Assembly: GCA_016718275.1 (NCBI GenBank) | Contig: JADKEA010000005.1 | Location: 186,001-250,000 of the forward strand | DNA length: 64,000 nt | Source of the DNA: Candidatus Villigracilis affinis | GTDB lineage: Bacteria > Chloroflexota > Anaerolineae > Anaerolineales > Villigracilaceae | Reading direction: 5' to 3' | In this document: positions 50,255 through 59,002 of the stretch, piece after piece | Position numbering within the stretch: position 1 is the first letter of the stretch | How the letters are laid out: each line of letters begins with the position of its first letter | Translations under genes and position numbers: made by a program | Notes under the pieces: generated by a model | What the model saw: the letters and a program-made list of their open reading frames with translations, nothing else | Database searches by the model: none | Told to the model about the DNA's origin: nothing

Positions 50255-51433
50255 ATGACCAAGATCCTATATACCGCGTTCGATATTGTACCAAGCCCAA
50301 AGGGCGCATCCACACATATTTTGCACAATTTGCGCGGGTTGGTCAATGGGAAATACGATGCCCATCTTATCACGCCCAACGACGGGCTTCTACCCACCGA
50401 AGATACTATTGAAGGTGCGCAGGTCACCCGCATTTCGCAAGACCTCTCGCAGAATTTTCTCGCCCGTGCCATGCATTTCGGACGTTCGGTTTCGGCCCAC
50501 CTGGCGCTGAATCAGGATTACGATGTCGTTCATTATCGAAATATCTGGGACGGCCTTTCCATTGCGCAGAACAAAAAACGGTTTGGCTACAAAACACTTT
50601 TTGAAGTGAACGGCCTGCCGTCGATCGAACTCAAATATCATTACCCGGGGCTCGACCCTGAATTGCTTTTGAAAATAAAGGAACAGGAAATCGCGACACT
50701 GCACTTAAGCGACGCGATCATCTGCCCTTCGAATGTGACTCGCGACTACATTGCCTCGCTCGGACTTAACCGCAAGCTGGTCACTGTCATCCCAAACGGA
50801 GTCAGCGCCTCGGATTTTTCGGCATCCCCGCTGCCCCCCCGCGACGGACGAGTCCCTATGTTGTTATACATTGGTACCCTCGCCGATTGGCAGGGATTGG
50901 ACATCGTCGTCAAGGCGCTGCCCAAGATCCTCGAAAAACAACCCGTCCATTTGCTCATTGTCGGGCGCGGACGTTCCCGTCAGCGCAAGATGCTCGCCAA
51001 GCAAATTCGAAAACTTGGCGTCGAAGAGCATGTGACTGTGCAGCCTGCCGTGCCGCATCACGAGATCCCTGCCCTCATCGCCAGCGCAGATATTTGTGTT
51101 GCCCCGCTTGGCCTGAATGATAGAAATGTCACGCAGGGGGCCTGCCCGATCAAAGTCCTCGAATATATGGCGGCAGGGCGTCCTTTATTGGCTTCGAACA
51201 TGCCCATCGTGCGTGAGCTTGTCCGCGAAGATATGGATGCGCTGTTATTTTCTCCTAGCGATTCCGAAGACCTTGCCAGGCAAACCATTGCCTTGCTGAA
51301 TGATTTTGAATTATCCAAACGCCTGGCCCAATCCGCCTCCGAACGCGCGCTGACCAAATTCACCTGGCATGAATCGCAGAAGAAATTATTGAAGGTGTAT
51401 GAGAAGTTGTTGACTCAGTCTGCAGCAGCCTGA
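50255..51433 (+). CDS. GT4 family glycosyltransferase
   Basis: This 392-aa protein has the two-Rossmann GT-B form with N-terminal SPKGASTHILHNLRGL, the mid-domain LLYIGTLADWQGLDIVVKALP, and the C-terminal nucleotide-sugar motif CPIKVLEYMAAGRPLLASNMP containing the EX7E-type Glu. It transfers a sugar from a nucleotide donor, probably to an envelope or exopolysaccharide acceptor. Its 3' end overlaps the convergent MFS gene by 19 nt. Confidence 0.9.
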   Translation: MTKILYTAFDIVPSPKGASTHILHNLRGLVNGKYDAHLITPNDGLLPTEDTIEGAQVTRISQDLSQNFLARAMHFGRSVSAHLALNQDYDVVHYRNIWDGLSIAQNKKRFGYKTLFEVNGLPSIELKYHYPGLDPELLLKIKEQEIATLHLSDAIICPSNVTRDYIASLGLNRKLVTVIPNGVSASDFSASPLPPRDGRVPMLLYIGTLADWQGLDIVVKALPKILEKQPVHLLIVGRGRSRQRKMLAKQIRKLGVEEHVTVQPAVPHHEIPALIASADICVAPLGLNDRNVTQGACPIKVLEYMAAGRPLLASNMPIVRELVREDMDALLFSPSDSEDLARQTIALLNDFELSKRLAQSASERALTKFTWHESQKKLLKVYEKLLTQSAAA

Positions 51434-52668
51434 ACTTTTCTATTCATTTCCTTCATCGCGGGGATAAAAGCCATGCTTATAGTGGTAAAGAAGTATGTGA
51501 TCCCAAGTGCAATCAACATTGGCAGGTAGCTGAATTTTTCAGTGAGCACTCCGCCCAGTAACATCCCAAATGGCATCGCCATCCACGCGCCAGCCGTGAC
51601 CGCACCGAAGACTCGTCCGCGCATATCTGGCGGGATGCGTTCGAATTCCACCGCACCGATGATGGGGTTTAACGGTCCCGCGCCCATGCTGGTGATAAGG
51701 ACGGATGCGGCCAGAATGTAGATCGGGGGCTGCAAGGCGTACACCCAAAATTGCAAGCCAGTCAAAACGAAGGCGGCTACGAAAACAGTGTGCCGTGGCA
51801 AACGATGCCCGATGGAGGCGAAGATCAATCCGCCGATGACTGCGCCTCCGCCATTGGCGGCGATCAACAACCCCAGGCTGACTGCATTGTCGTATACCGC
51901 CTTCACGTAGACTGGCCGCACCACGCCGCTAAAAACGGAATCCAGAAAATTTGTCAGCATGATCATAATAACGATGGCCAGAATCAGCTTATCGTTTGCA
52001 ATGAATCGCAGTCCTTCCTTCATCTCTGCAAAATAGTTGCCAGCTTTCTTTTCCTCTTCAGATTTAACCGTTTTAGGTGCCGCGATCATCACGCCGATGA
52101 TTCCTGCGGAGATGAAAAATGAAATTGCATCCAGCCAGAGGACATTGGCTGTGCCCATGATGCTGATCAGCAGACCTGCCAAAGGTGCGCCGATGAGCCT
52201 TGAGCCGCGTTCGATGACATGTGTAAGGGAAGTGGCGCGTTCGATGGGCATGCCTGCTTGTTCAGCAAGTTCGGGCAGCAAGGCGTGACGGGCGCTGCTG
52301 CCTGGGGTATCAAGCAGTGCGCCAAGGAAGACCAGGATCATCAACTGCCAGAATTCCAGCCCAATCGTGAAATAAAAGATGGGAATCAGCGCAGTTGTCA
52401 CGCCGCTGGCGAGATCTGAGATGATGCTGGTACGCTTATAGCCAAGGCGGTCGATGAGTGTGCCGCCGAGGAAACCTGCCAGCACTACAGGCAGAATCGT
52501 AAAGAAACCCGTGATCCCTGTTTGTGTGGCGCTGCCGGTGGTTTGCAGCACGAACCAGGGAATTGCGATCGCGGAAAAGATATTGCCAACAAGCGAGATG
52601 ATGTTGGCGGTGAATAATGAGTAAAGCGGAATGGGATTATGTTTTACTTCGGGTACGGCTGCTGTCAT
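51415..52668 (-). CDS. MFS exporter (MFS_3/EntS-like), copy 1
   Basis: This 417-aa protein has 12 helices and the MFS_3 motif GGTLIDRLGYKRTSIISDL. The opening PLYSLFTANIISLVGN is typical of macrolide or siderophore exporters (Mef/EntS). It is very similar over its whole length to the next gene, so the pair is a tandem duplication. Substrate unknown. Confidence 0.88.
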   Translation of the reverse strand: MTAAVPEVKHNPIPLYSLFTANIISLVGNIFSAIAIPWFVLQTTGSATQTGITGFFTILPVVLAGFLGGTLIDRLGYKRTSIISDLASGVTTALIPIFYFTIGLEFWQLMILVFLGALLDTPGSSARHALLPELAEQAGMPIERATSLTHVIERGSRLIGAPLAGLLISIMGTANVLWLDAISFFISAGIIGVMIAAPKTVKSEEEKKAGNYFAEMKEGLRFIANDKLILAIVIMIMLTNFLDSVFSGVVRPVYVKAVYDNAVSLGLLIAANGGGAVIGGLIFASIGHRLPRHTVFVAAFVLTGLQFWVYALQPPIYILAASVLITSMGAGPLNPIIGAVEFERIPPDMRGRVFGAVTAGAWMAMPFGMLLGGVLTEKFSYLPMLIALGITYFFTTISMAFIPAMKEMNRKVQAAAD

Positions 52669-52681
52669 AAGATACCTCCGA

Positions 52682-53935
52682 TTATTGATAAACAGTGACT
52701 TGAGTTTTTCTGTTCATTTCCTTCATCACGGGGATGAATGCCATGCTGACGGTGATTACAAAAAATGTGATGCCCAACCAGATGAACATGAGCGACAGCC
52801 CAAAGCGTTCAGTGAAGTAACCGCCGATCAGCATTCCCAGCGGCATGGCGAGCCCGGAACTGGCTGTGATCGTGCCGAAGACTCGTCCGCGCATGTCTGG
52901 GGGGATGCGTTCAAACTCAACTGCGCCAAGGATCGGGCTGAGCGGTCCCGCACCGAGGCTGAAGATAAGCCCGGTGATGACCAAAACCGAAAGAGGCGGG
53001 TAGGAAAGGTAAAACCAATATCGTATGCCTGTAAAAATAAATGCGCCAACAAAAAGAGCATGCCGCGGCAGGCGATGCCCAATGGATGCGAAGATCAATC
53101 CGCCAATGACGGCGCCTCCGCCGTTTGCGGCCAGAAGCAATCCCACGCCGATTGCGCTTCCGTAAACTTCCTTGACGTAGACTGGCTGTAAGACGCCGCC
53201 AAAGATCGCGTCGAGGAAATTCGTCAGCATGGCCATGATGACGATGGTCAGAATCAACTTGTCGTTTGAGATGAAGCGCAGTCCTTCCTTCATCTCAGCG
53301 AAATAGTTTGTAGTTTTCCCTTCATCGCGTTTGACTGTTTTGTGATCTGTAATCATCAGGCCAATGATCCCCGCTGAAATTAAAAATGAGACCGCATTCA
53401 GCCAGAGGACATTGGCTGTACCCATAATGCCGATCAGCAAACCTGCCAGAGGCGCGCCGATGATCCTTGATCCGCGCTCGATGACATGTGCAAGGGAAGT
53501 GGCACGTTCGATGGACATCCCTGCTTGCGTGGCGAGGTCAGGCAAAAGGGCATGGCGCGCTGTGTTGCCGGGCGTATCAAGCAATGCACCAAGAAATACC
53601 AACACCATGAGCTGCCAGAATTCCAGTCCAATCGTGAAATAGAAAATGGGGATTAGTGCCGTGGCGATGCCGCTGGCGATGTCTGCAATGATGCTGGTGC
53701 GTTTGTAGCCGAGACGGTCAATAAGCGTGCCGCCGAAAAAGCCCGCCAACACCATCGGCAGGATCGTGAAGAAGCCTGTGATGCCTGTTTGCGCGGCGCT
53801 GCCGGTGGTCTGCAGCACGAACCAGGGGATTGCGATCGTGGAAAAGATGTTGCCAACAAGTGAGATGATATTGGCTGTGAATAGTGAGTAAAGTGGAATG
53901 GGATTATGGTTTGCTGCCTGTGCGGCCGTGGTCAT
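52682..53935 (-). CDS. MFS exporter (MFS_3/EntS-like), copy 2
   Basis: This 417-aa protein has the same length and motifs as the gene at 51415, including GGTLIDRLGYKRTSI and FAEMKEGLRF. By eye about three quarters of residues match. Differences cluster in loops and at helices 9-12. It is upstream of copy 1 by 13 nt, so both may be read from one promoter. Duplicated efflux pumps may differ in substrate. Confidence 0.88.
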   Translation of the reverse strand: MTTAAQAANHNPIPLYSLFTANIISLVGNIFSTIAIPWFVLQTTGSAAQTGITGFFTILPMVLAGFFGGTLIDRLGYKRTSIIADIASGIATALIPIFYFTIGLEFWQLMVLVFLGALLDTPGNTARHALLPDLATQAGMSIERATSLAHVIERGSRIIGAPLAGLLIGIMGTANVLWLNAVSFLISAGIIGLMITDHKTVKRDEGKTTNYFAEMKEGLRFISNDKLILTIVIMAMLTNFLDAIFGGVLQPVYVKEVYGSAIGVGLLLAANGGGAVIGGLIFASIGHRLPRHALFVGAFIFTGIRYWFYLSYPPLSVLVITGLIFSLGAGPLSPILGAVEFERIPPDMRGRVFGTITASSGLAMPLGMLIGGYFTERFGLSLMFIWLGITFFVITVSMAFIPVMKEMNRKTQVTVYQ

Positions 53936-53969
53936 AAAACATCTCCGATTACCAATAAAGTTATTTCGC

Positions 53970-54377
53970 TTAAGATGGGTTGAATACTTTGATTACGGCT
54001 TCTGGCACGGCGCGTGGACTGCCAGTTTTGACATCTACGAAGACCCAATCGGTTTCGCCTTTGACGAGGGTCTTGCCATCAGATGTTCGTGTGAATTCAT
54101 ATTTGCGCAGGGAGCGCACGCGGCGGATATTTTCCACCCAAGTCTTGATCTCGATCTCTTCACTGAGAAAGGCTGGGAGAAAATACTCGATCTTGTGCTC
54201 GCGTACCACCCAGGTTGAATCTGCGCCTTGTGCCTCAATGCCGCCGATTGAAGCGTAATGCTCCACGGCAATGTCCTGCATCCATTGCACGTAGGTCACA
54301 TTGTTGACATGGCCGTTCTCGTCAATTGCAGATTCGGGAATGTGAATTGTCTTTGAATAAATGGGGGAGATGGGCAT
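53970..54377 (-). CDS. Acyl-CoA thioesterase, hotdog fold (YbgC-like)
   Basis: This 135-aa protein has the hotdog signature DENGHVNNVTYVQWMQDIAVEHYAS with the catalytic-type Asp and the Asn/His region. It cleaves acyl-CoA thioesters; the acyl group is unknown. No ribosome site is present; TAAACT ends 7 nt before the ATG, giving the same TAnACTTGGGC arrangement as the FMO gene at 61032. Confidence 0.88.
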   Translation of the reverse strand: MPISPIYSKTIHIPESAIDENGHVNNVTYVQWMQDIAVEHYASIGGIEAQGADSTWVVREHKIEYFLPAFLSEEIEIKTWVENIRRVRSLRKYEFTRTSDGKTLVKGETDWVFVDVKTGSPRAVPEAVIKVFNPS

Positions 54378-54384
54378 ATGCCCA

Positions 54385-54390
54385 AGTTTA
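54385..54390 (-). promoter_or_regulatory. -10 box 7 nt before the thioesterase ATG
   Basis: TAAACT followed by TGGGCAT and ATG on the minus strand. The same core (TAMACTTGGGC) stands before the FMO-like gene. Confidence 0.5.
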
Positions 54391-54398
54391 CCGCGTAT

Positions 54399-54701
54399 CT
54401 ATATTGGTTGGCTGTACCTGCCAATCAAAACTTCCTGTTCGGTCATGCCTTCGCAGTGGGCATCCAGGGCATTATATTCCGCCTGCCATTGTGCCTTGAA
54501 ATTGAGATATGAAGCCGCAGACACCCAACGATCAATGGTCACGAACCGAAGGGTATCTGTTTCGTCATGCAGCAATTCAGTTCCAAGATAGCCTTCGCTT
54601 TTGCCGAATAGCTTTGCCCACGCGCCATCGTTGGAATATATTTCCACGAAGCTTGCCAGGTGCTCTGACTTTACTTGATATGCCCAAATAATGATGTACA
54701 T
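54399..54701 (-). CDS. Antibiotic biosynthesis monooxygenase (ABM)-like small protein
   Basis: This 100-aa protein has the ferredoxin-like ABM/dimeric alpha-beta barrel form: MYIIIWAYQVKSEHLASFVEIYS, then GYLGTELLHDE and RFVTIDRWVS. Such proteins can be monooxygenases, haem-degrading enzymes or dimerising sensors. ATG at 54701 follows the ABC permease stop by 4 nt; ATG at 54725 is an alternative. It is probably cotranscribed with the ABC pair. Confidence 0.75.
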   Translation of the reverse strand: MYIIIWAYQVKSEHLASFVEIYSNDGAWAKLFGKSEGYLGTELLHDETDTLRFVTIDRWVSAASYLNFKAQWQAEYNALDAHCEGMTEQEVLIGRYSQPI

Positions 54702-54705
54702 TGGT

Positions 54706-55494
54706 TTACTTTGTCTGGTCGGCATTGCGCCACCAATAAAATGTGATGAAGAATCCGATCGCGCTTGAAAGCGCCACAATGATATAGCTGTGCATTCCAA
54801 GCACTTCAGCGCGCGGACCAACCGCCCCGCTGAACAGGGCAGGCACCGACCACGGAAGCCAGCTGCCCCAGCCCATTACCACAGCGATCTGCGCAATGGC
54901 GACAGTAAAGATCGCCCAGCCAAAGGCGGCCATAAATCCGCGCCCGATGCTGGCGAGGAAGGCCACGAAAGGCAGCAGCATGATCGTCAGGATCCCCGCG
55001 CCGAGAATGTCGATGGTCGCTGAGCGGAGGAGTTCACTCGACCAGCCCGGGATAACAACAGCATTCCCAACGATCAAACCAAGCCCGTAACTGAGCAGGG
55101 TTAAGGTGAGAGTCCATAAAACAATCACAGTGAATTTTGCGGCAATGATCGCCTCGCGCGATGTGGGCAGGGAGAGCAGTTCCTTTACGGTGTGGTCTGA
55201 GAATTCACGGCCGAACACCCAGGTGGTGACAATTGCGAAAATGATCGCGCCGCCAATGGCTGTCGCTTGTGCAAGCAGGTTGAAGAATGTCGGCCAGTCT
55301 GCCACGCCTGCGGTCAATTGCGCTTTTGTGCCGATCAGCCCCATGGATTTTGCAGCCTCGGGGTCTTTCAAGATGACCATGAATAAACCGCCGATCAATG
55401 GCGCGATAAAAAATCCCAGCATGGTTAGCACAGGCACTTTCGAGCGAAACGCCTTGAGACTCTCGGTTTGTAAAGCGGCGAGATAAGCATTCAT
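54706..55494 (-). CDS. ABC-2 family permease (bacitracin-type)
   Basis: This 262-aa protein has about six helices with the ABC-2 pattern TWVFGREFSDHTVKELLSLPTSREAIIAAK. It resembles BcrB/NatB-type permeases of drug or peptide export systems. It overlaps the ATPase gene by 4 nt and is followed by the ABM-like gene. Confidence 0.88.
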   Translation of the reverse strand: MNAYLAALQTESLKAFRSKVPVLTMLGFFIAPLIGGLFMVILKDPEAAKSMGLIGTKAQLTAGVADWPTFFNLLAQATAIGGAIIFAIVTTWVFGREFSDHTVKELLSLPTSREAIIAAKFTVIVLWTLTLTLLSYGLGLIVGNAVVIPGWSSELLRSATIDILGAGILTIMLLPFVAFLASIGRGFMAAFGWAIFTVAIAQIAVVMGWGSWLPWSVPALFSGAVGPRAEVLGMHSYIIVALSSAIGFFITFYWWRNADQTK

Positions 55495-56399
55495 TTTTTA
55501 CTTCCTGTTAGTTGCATAAAATGTTCTTCGAGATTTTGCTGTTCCACCGCAAGGTGGGTGGGTGGAGTACCCGCGTTGACGAGTAAACATGCGATTTCAT
55601 CTGGTGCTTCGAGCGCATGCGCATCGCTGATGAAAATCGAACCTTCGTGGATCGTCGCTGAATAATGTTCTTTAGTCAAAATCGTGTGTGCTTTTGCAAA
55701 GTCACGGACTCTGATCTCCAATCGTCGCGCGCGGAATTGCTCGAGCTTGCTTGCATCGAGGTCTTCGATAATTCTGCCTTTATGAATAATTCCTATTCGT
55801 GTGGCAAGCCTGTCCACTTCGGTGAGAATATGGCTGGACATAAAAACGGTCACGCCGTTTTTTGCTAGATCAGCAAGCAACTCGCGGATTTCAACCACAC
55901 CCGCAGGGTCGAGCCCATTTGCGGGTTCATCCAGAATCAACAGGCTTGGATTGTGGATCATTGTGCGCGCCAGGCCAAGGCGTTGAAGATTTCCCATCGA
56001 AAGCGTGCCAGCTTTTCGTTTGGAATAGGAGGCGATGGAAAGTTTTTCCATCACATCATCCACGGCTTTTGGGTTTTTCAATCCATATAGTCGGCGGGCG
56101 ATATCCAGATTCTCGCGGACAGTCAATTCGGGATATGCCGATGGACTCTCCACAAGATGTCCCACCTGCGCCCACGGCCCGCGTCCACCTGGACCGAGAG
56201 CCTGCCCCAGCACTTTGACATTTCCCTCGCTCGGGCGGATCATCCCCAAAAGCATGCGGATGGTTGTGGTCTTGCCTGCGCCGTTCAAACCAAGGAAACC
56301 GAATATCTCACCCTGCTTCACCTGCAAGCTGACATGATTCACGGCATGCACATCGCCATATTGTTTTGACAGATCACTTGTTTCGATCGCGTAATTCAT
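55491..56399 (-). CDS. ABC transporter ATP-binding protein (BcrA-like)
   Basis: This 302-aa ATPase has Walker A GLNGAGKTT, signature LSMGNLQRLGLARTM, Walker B LLILDEPANGLD, and the MSSHILTEVDRL switch. The GNLQR signature variant and C-terminal domain fit the BcrA/drug-resistance class. It is upstream of the permease and starts 1 nt after the TetR stop. Confidence 0.92.
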   Translation of the reverse strand: MNYAIETSDLSKQYGDVHAVNHVSLQVKQGEIFGFLGLNGAGKTTTIRMLLGMIRPSEGNVKVLGQALGPGGRGPWAQVGHLVESPSAYPELTVRENLDIARRLYGLKNPKAVDDVMEKLSIASYSKRKAGTLSMGNLQRLGLARTMIHNPSLLILDEPANGLDPAGVVEIRELLADLAKNGVTVFMSSHILTEVDRLATRIGIIHKGRIIEDLDASKLEQFRARRLEIRVRDFAKAHTILTKEHYSATIHEGSIFISDAHALEAPDEIACLLVNAGTPPTHLAVEQQNLEEHFMQLTGSKK

Positions 56400-56400
56400 C

Positions 56401-57000
56401 TTATTCTCCGACGATATATCCTGCTACTAGGTCGATCATTACATTCATGGTTTCCTGATAGGCATCCTCGCCCAGGTCATCGCGATGCAGACCCATGAAA
56501 AACAGGCCCTTGATCAGGTTACTCACAATTCGCGGAGAGGCCTTGACGGTGATGCCTTCCCGTTTGATCTTTTTGATCAATTCATTTGTAAATGCTTCAT
56601 CGTTGCTGGCGTGCTGCATGACTCGTTCCGCAGGGACTTTTCTCACGAGATAATCAAAGTCAGATTTGCTGAAATTTTTCAGCAGGGGATAGGCATCCCA
56701 GGTGAGCAGCAACCCCCCGAGCATCTCGCTGACATTCTTGCGCGCATTGGCTTTTGGCTTGACGGCGAAATCAAGGATGCTCGTTTGGATCTCCTTCTCG
56801 AACTGCTCGAGGATCTCAAGGAATAATTCCTCTTTTGATTCGAAGAACAAATAGAAGGCGCCTTTCGAAATCCCAACAGCCTCGGTCAATTCATCCACAC
56901 TTGTCTTTTTTAGGCCGTGCTTCTCGAAGAGCTTTTTCCCTTTTTCACGCATTTGAGCGCGGATGGTGTCTCTTTCCTGATCTGAAAACGCTTTTGGCAT
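56401..57000 (-). CDS. TetR/AcrR family regulator of the ABC operon
   Basis: This 199-aa protein has the TetR helix-turn-helix (KTSVDELTEAVGISKGAFYLFFESKEELF, quoted as KTSVDELTEAVGIS and KGAFYLFFESKEELF). Its C-terminal domain is not distinctive. It heads the operon ABC ATPase-permease-ABM and probably binds the TGACTA...TAGTCA palindrome in its leader to repress the set. Confidence 0.92.
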   Translation of the reverse strand: MPKAFSDQERDTIRAQMREKGKKLFEKHGLKKTSVDELTEAVGISKGAFYLFFESKEELFLEILEQFEKEIQTSILDFAVKPKANARKNVSEMLGGLLLTWDAYPLLKNFSKSDFDYLVRKVPAERVMQHASNDEAFTNELIKKIKREGITVKASPRIVSNLIKGLFFMGLHRDDLGEDAYQETMNVMIDLVAGYIVGE

Positions 57001-57014
57001 GGGTTCCTCTTCTT

Positions 57015-57072
57015 GTGACTAATTTAGTAAAAATAGTCACTGATATTATAGTCAAAACCTGATAAGAGTCAA
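57015..57072 (-). promoter_or_regulatory. Promoter and TetR-type operator of the ABC operon
   Basis: On the minus strand TTGACT (57067-57072) and TATAAT (57045-57050) are 16 bp apart. Downstream, GTGACTA (57034-57040) and TAGTCAC (57015-57021) form an inverted repeat around 12 nt, in the expected position for repression by the TetR protein. Confidence 0.7.
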
Positions 57073-57535
57073 GACTGTTGACTGGTGTTTTTGAAAAGTG
57101 CAGATTGGGCGTTCACCTAAGTCAATTTGTAGGGAGCAGGCGACGGCGTAGAAAGTATCGTATATGCCGATTATCTTGATGGGGCGGCGATCCTGCTTGA
57201 GAAGAAGCCATTCAGGAAGCCGCAAAATAATTCCGTCTGAGCCATGCAAAGTGGGTCGGATTTGCGAATGCTTTATTGGCTATTTCATGAAGCGAAAACC
57301 CTGTTGCTTCGCAGACATAAGCTTTTTGTTCAAAGTGGGGAAAATGTACAAGATGAGATCGTGGAAATCAATACCCGCCTGAAAGAGATCGAAGTGGAGG
57401 TGGAAAAAAATTCCCGCTCTCGGAAACCGAGACAGCGGGATTTAGGTCTGAACTATGAAAGCATGTGCTTGCAATTTCGGAGATCAAGCAAAAAACGGTC
57501 GAATTGCTGCAGGGGATTATGTAGGGGCGGGGGAA
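57073..57535. other. Gap with possible gene remnants
   Basis: No convincing gene is present. A short plus-strand open stretch (57139-57240) with codon-like text but no start, and an ORF from 57244 with a coiled-coil-like N-terminus that lacks a ribosome site and runs into the receiver gene antisense, could be decay products of an old gene. The receiver terminator lies at 57410-57442. Confidence 0.4.
57410..57442 (-). terminator. Terminator downstream of the first receiver gene
   Basis: On the minus strand AATCCCGCT-TCTCGG pairs with CCGAGA-CGGGAATT around TTT, followed by TTTTTTT. Position: about 95 nt beyond the receiver stop. Confidence 0.7.
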
Positions 57536-57907
57536 CTATTCCGTACGGCCAAGCAGATCTTTTACTCTTTGGGAAAGTTCGTCAATGTGGAAAGGCTTGG
57601 TGAGGTAGTCGTCTGCTCCAGCACCAAAGGCGACTACCTTGCTGTCGCTGTCATCCAATGCGGTGACGATAATGATCGGCGTAAAGATAAATCTTGGGGT
57701 TTGTCGCAGCATTCTGCATACTTTAAAGCCGTCGGGGTCGGGCATCATGAGGTCCAAAATGATGAGGTGCGGATTTATGGAATCGGCTATTTGCACCGCT
57801 TTGGAACTGTCGTTTACTGCGGTTGTTTCGTATCCCTCCACTGTGAGAACTTTTTGCAGTAAGTCTGTAGCTTGCTTATCGTCGTCAACGATCAAGATTT
57901 TTGTCAT
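57536..57907 (-). CDS. Stand-alone response regulator receiver, copy 1
   Basis: This 123-aa CheY-like domain has ILIVDDD, phosphoacceptor Asp52 in LDLMMPDPDG, the Thr in IIIVTALDD and Lys in LTKPFH. No output domain is present. It is one of three tandem receivers (57536, 58075, 58576), each separated by 140-170 nt and in the same orientation. No histidine kinase is encoded nearby. Confidence 0.92.
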   Translation of the reverse strand: MTKILIVDDDKQATDLLQKVLTVEGYETTAVNDSSKAVQIADSINPHLIILDLMMPDPDGFKVCRMLRQTPRFIFTPIIIVTALDDSDSKVVAFGAGADDYLTKPFHIDELSQRVKDLLGRTE

Positions 57908-58001
57908 GACATTTTCCTGATGAAGTGGATGAATTTTTATCCCAAAAATTTGAAATAATCATTAAATACGTCATTATTATACCCGAGACGCATTTAACCG
58001 A

Positions 58002-58040
58002 AAGACCGCCGCTGCGCTGATAAGTGGCAGGTGCGGTCTT
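58002..58040 (-). terminator. Weak hairpin after receiver 2
   Basis: AAGACCGC (58002-58009) pairs with GCGGTCTT (58033-58040) around a 23-nt loop, 35 nt past the stop of the receiver at 58075. Confidence 0.35.
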
Positions 58041-58074
58041 CCTCGCAAATCTGTAAGTTGCTGTCAGGAATGGT

Positions 58075-58434
58075 CTAGAGCAGTGCGTTTATTTTCTGGG
58101 TTAGTTCCTTGGGGAGGAAGGGCTTTGTAATAAAATCCTTGGCGCCGGCGTTAAAAGCGTCTTTTTTGCTGCCGATATCATTCAGGGCCGAGACAATGAT
58201 AATGGGGATATCCTTGAGGGTCTGGGTCGACTGAAACATTTTGCAGAGCTGGATGCCGTTGATCCTGGGCATCATAATATCCAACAAAATAAGATCGGGG
58301 ATGACCGAGTTCGCGGTTTCGATCGCATCTGCGCTGTTGTTGATCGAGGTGGGCGAGTGGCCGTTCATTTTTACAAGGCTTTCCAGAAGCTTTGTGGTTT
58401 CCATGTCGTCGTCAATTATCAATATTTTTGACAT
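58075..58434 (-). CDS. Stand-alone response regulator receiver, copy 2
   Basis: This 119-aa CheY-like domain has KILIIDDD, Asp52 in LDIMMPRING, Ser in IIIVSALND and Lys in ITKPFL. It is related to its two neighbours but clearly distinct in sequence, so the duplication is not recent. It has no output domain and probably acts by protein-protein contact. Confidence 0.92.
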   Translation of the reverse strand: MSKILIIDDDMETTKLLESLVKMNGHSPTSINNSADAIETANSVIPDLILLDIMMPRINGIQLCKMFQSTQTLKDIPIIIVSALNDIGSKKDAFNAGAKDFITKPFLPKELTQKINALL

Positions 58435-58575
58435 ATTTCTTTTCCTCGTTGTTGGAATGTTTTACAACAGGTCTTATCCACATTGTCTGAAAACTCGCGT
58501 AGATGTGACGCAGTATTTGCCAGATGAAAAAGGTCAATCAATGAGTATGACTGTTGGGAATGTGTTGTATGGATA

Positions 58576-58935
58576 TCAACCGCTTAGCAGGGTTGATATC
58601 CGAAGAGAGAGTTCATCGAGATTAAATGGCTTGGCAAGGTAGTCATTCGCGCCAAAAGATGTTGCCTTACTGTTGCTGTCAGCCATGGCTGTGATGATCA
58701 GGATGGGGGTCCGCACGAAAGCGGGGTCTGCACGTAACATGCTGCACAGGGTGAATCCATCTGGCGGAGGCATCATCAGGTCAAGGATGAAGAGGTCGGG
58801 ATGCTCATCGTTTGCCAAAATGATGGCCTTTGAGCTGTGCGTGGTTGCGATGACCTCATGACCTTCCACGGAAAGGTATCTCTTTAATAATGTTATGACT
58901 TGCGGGTCGTCGTCTACGATCATTATTTTAGCCAT
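58576..58935 (-). CDS. Stand-alone response regulator receiver, copy 3
   Basis: This 119-aa CheY-like domain has KIMIVDDD, Asp52 in LDLMMPPPDG, Thr in LIITAMAD and Lys in LAKPFN. It is closest to copy 1 in the PDG loop. It is the first of the three in transcription order. Confidence 0.92.
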   Translation of the reverse strand: MAKIMIVDDDPQVITLLKRYLSVEGHEVIATTHSSKAIILANDEHPDLFILDLMMPPPDGFTLCSMLRADPAFVRTPILIITAMADSNSKATSFGANDYLAKPFNLDELSLRISTLLSG

Positions 58936-59002
58936 TGCATCTTCCCAATATTTATGAAATTCTTCTCAATCATACAATTAAAAAGTTAATGGCGCAAGCA
59001 AT

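Noticed and set aside
57244..57603. 119-aa plus-strand ORF as an intact gene
   Set aside because: There is no ribosome site, it crosses the receiver terminator and runs antisense into the receiver gene. At most its first part is a remnant.
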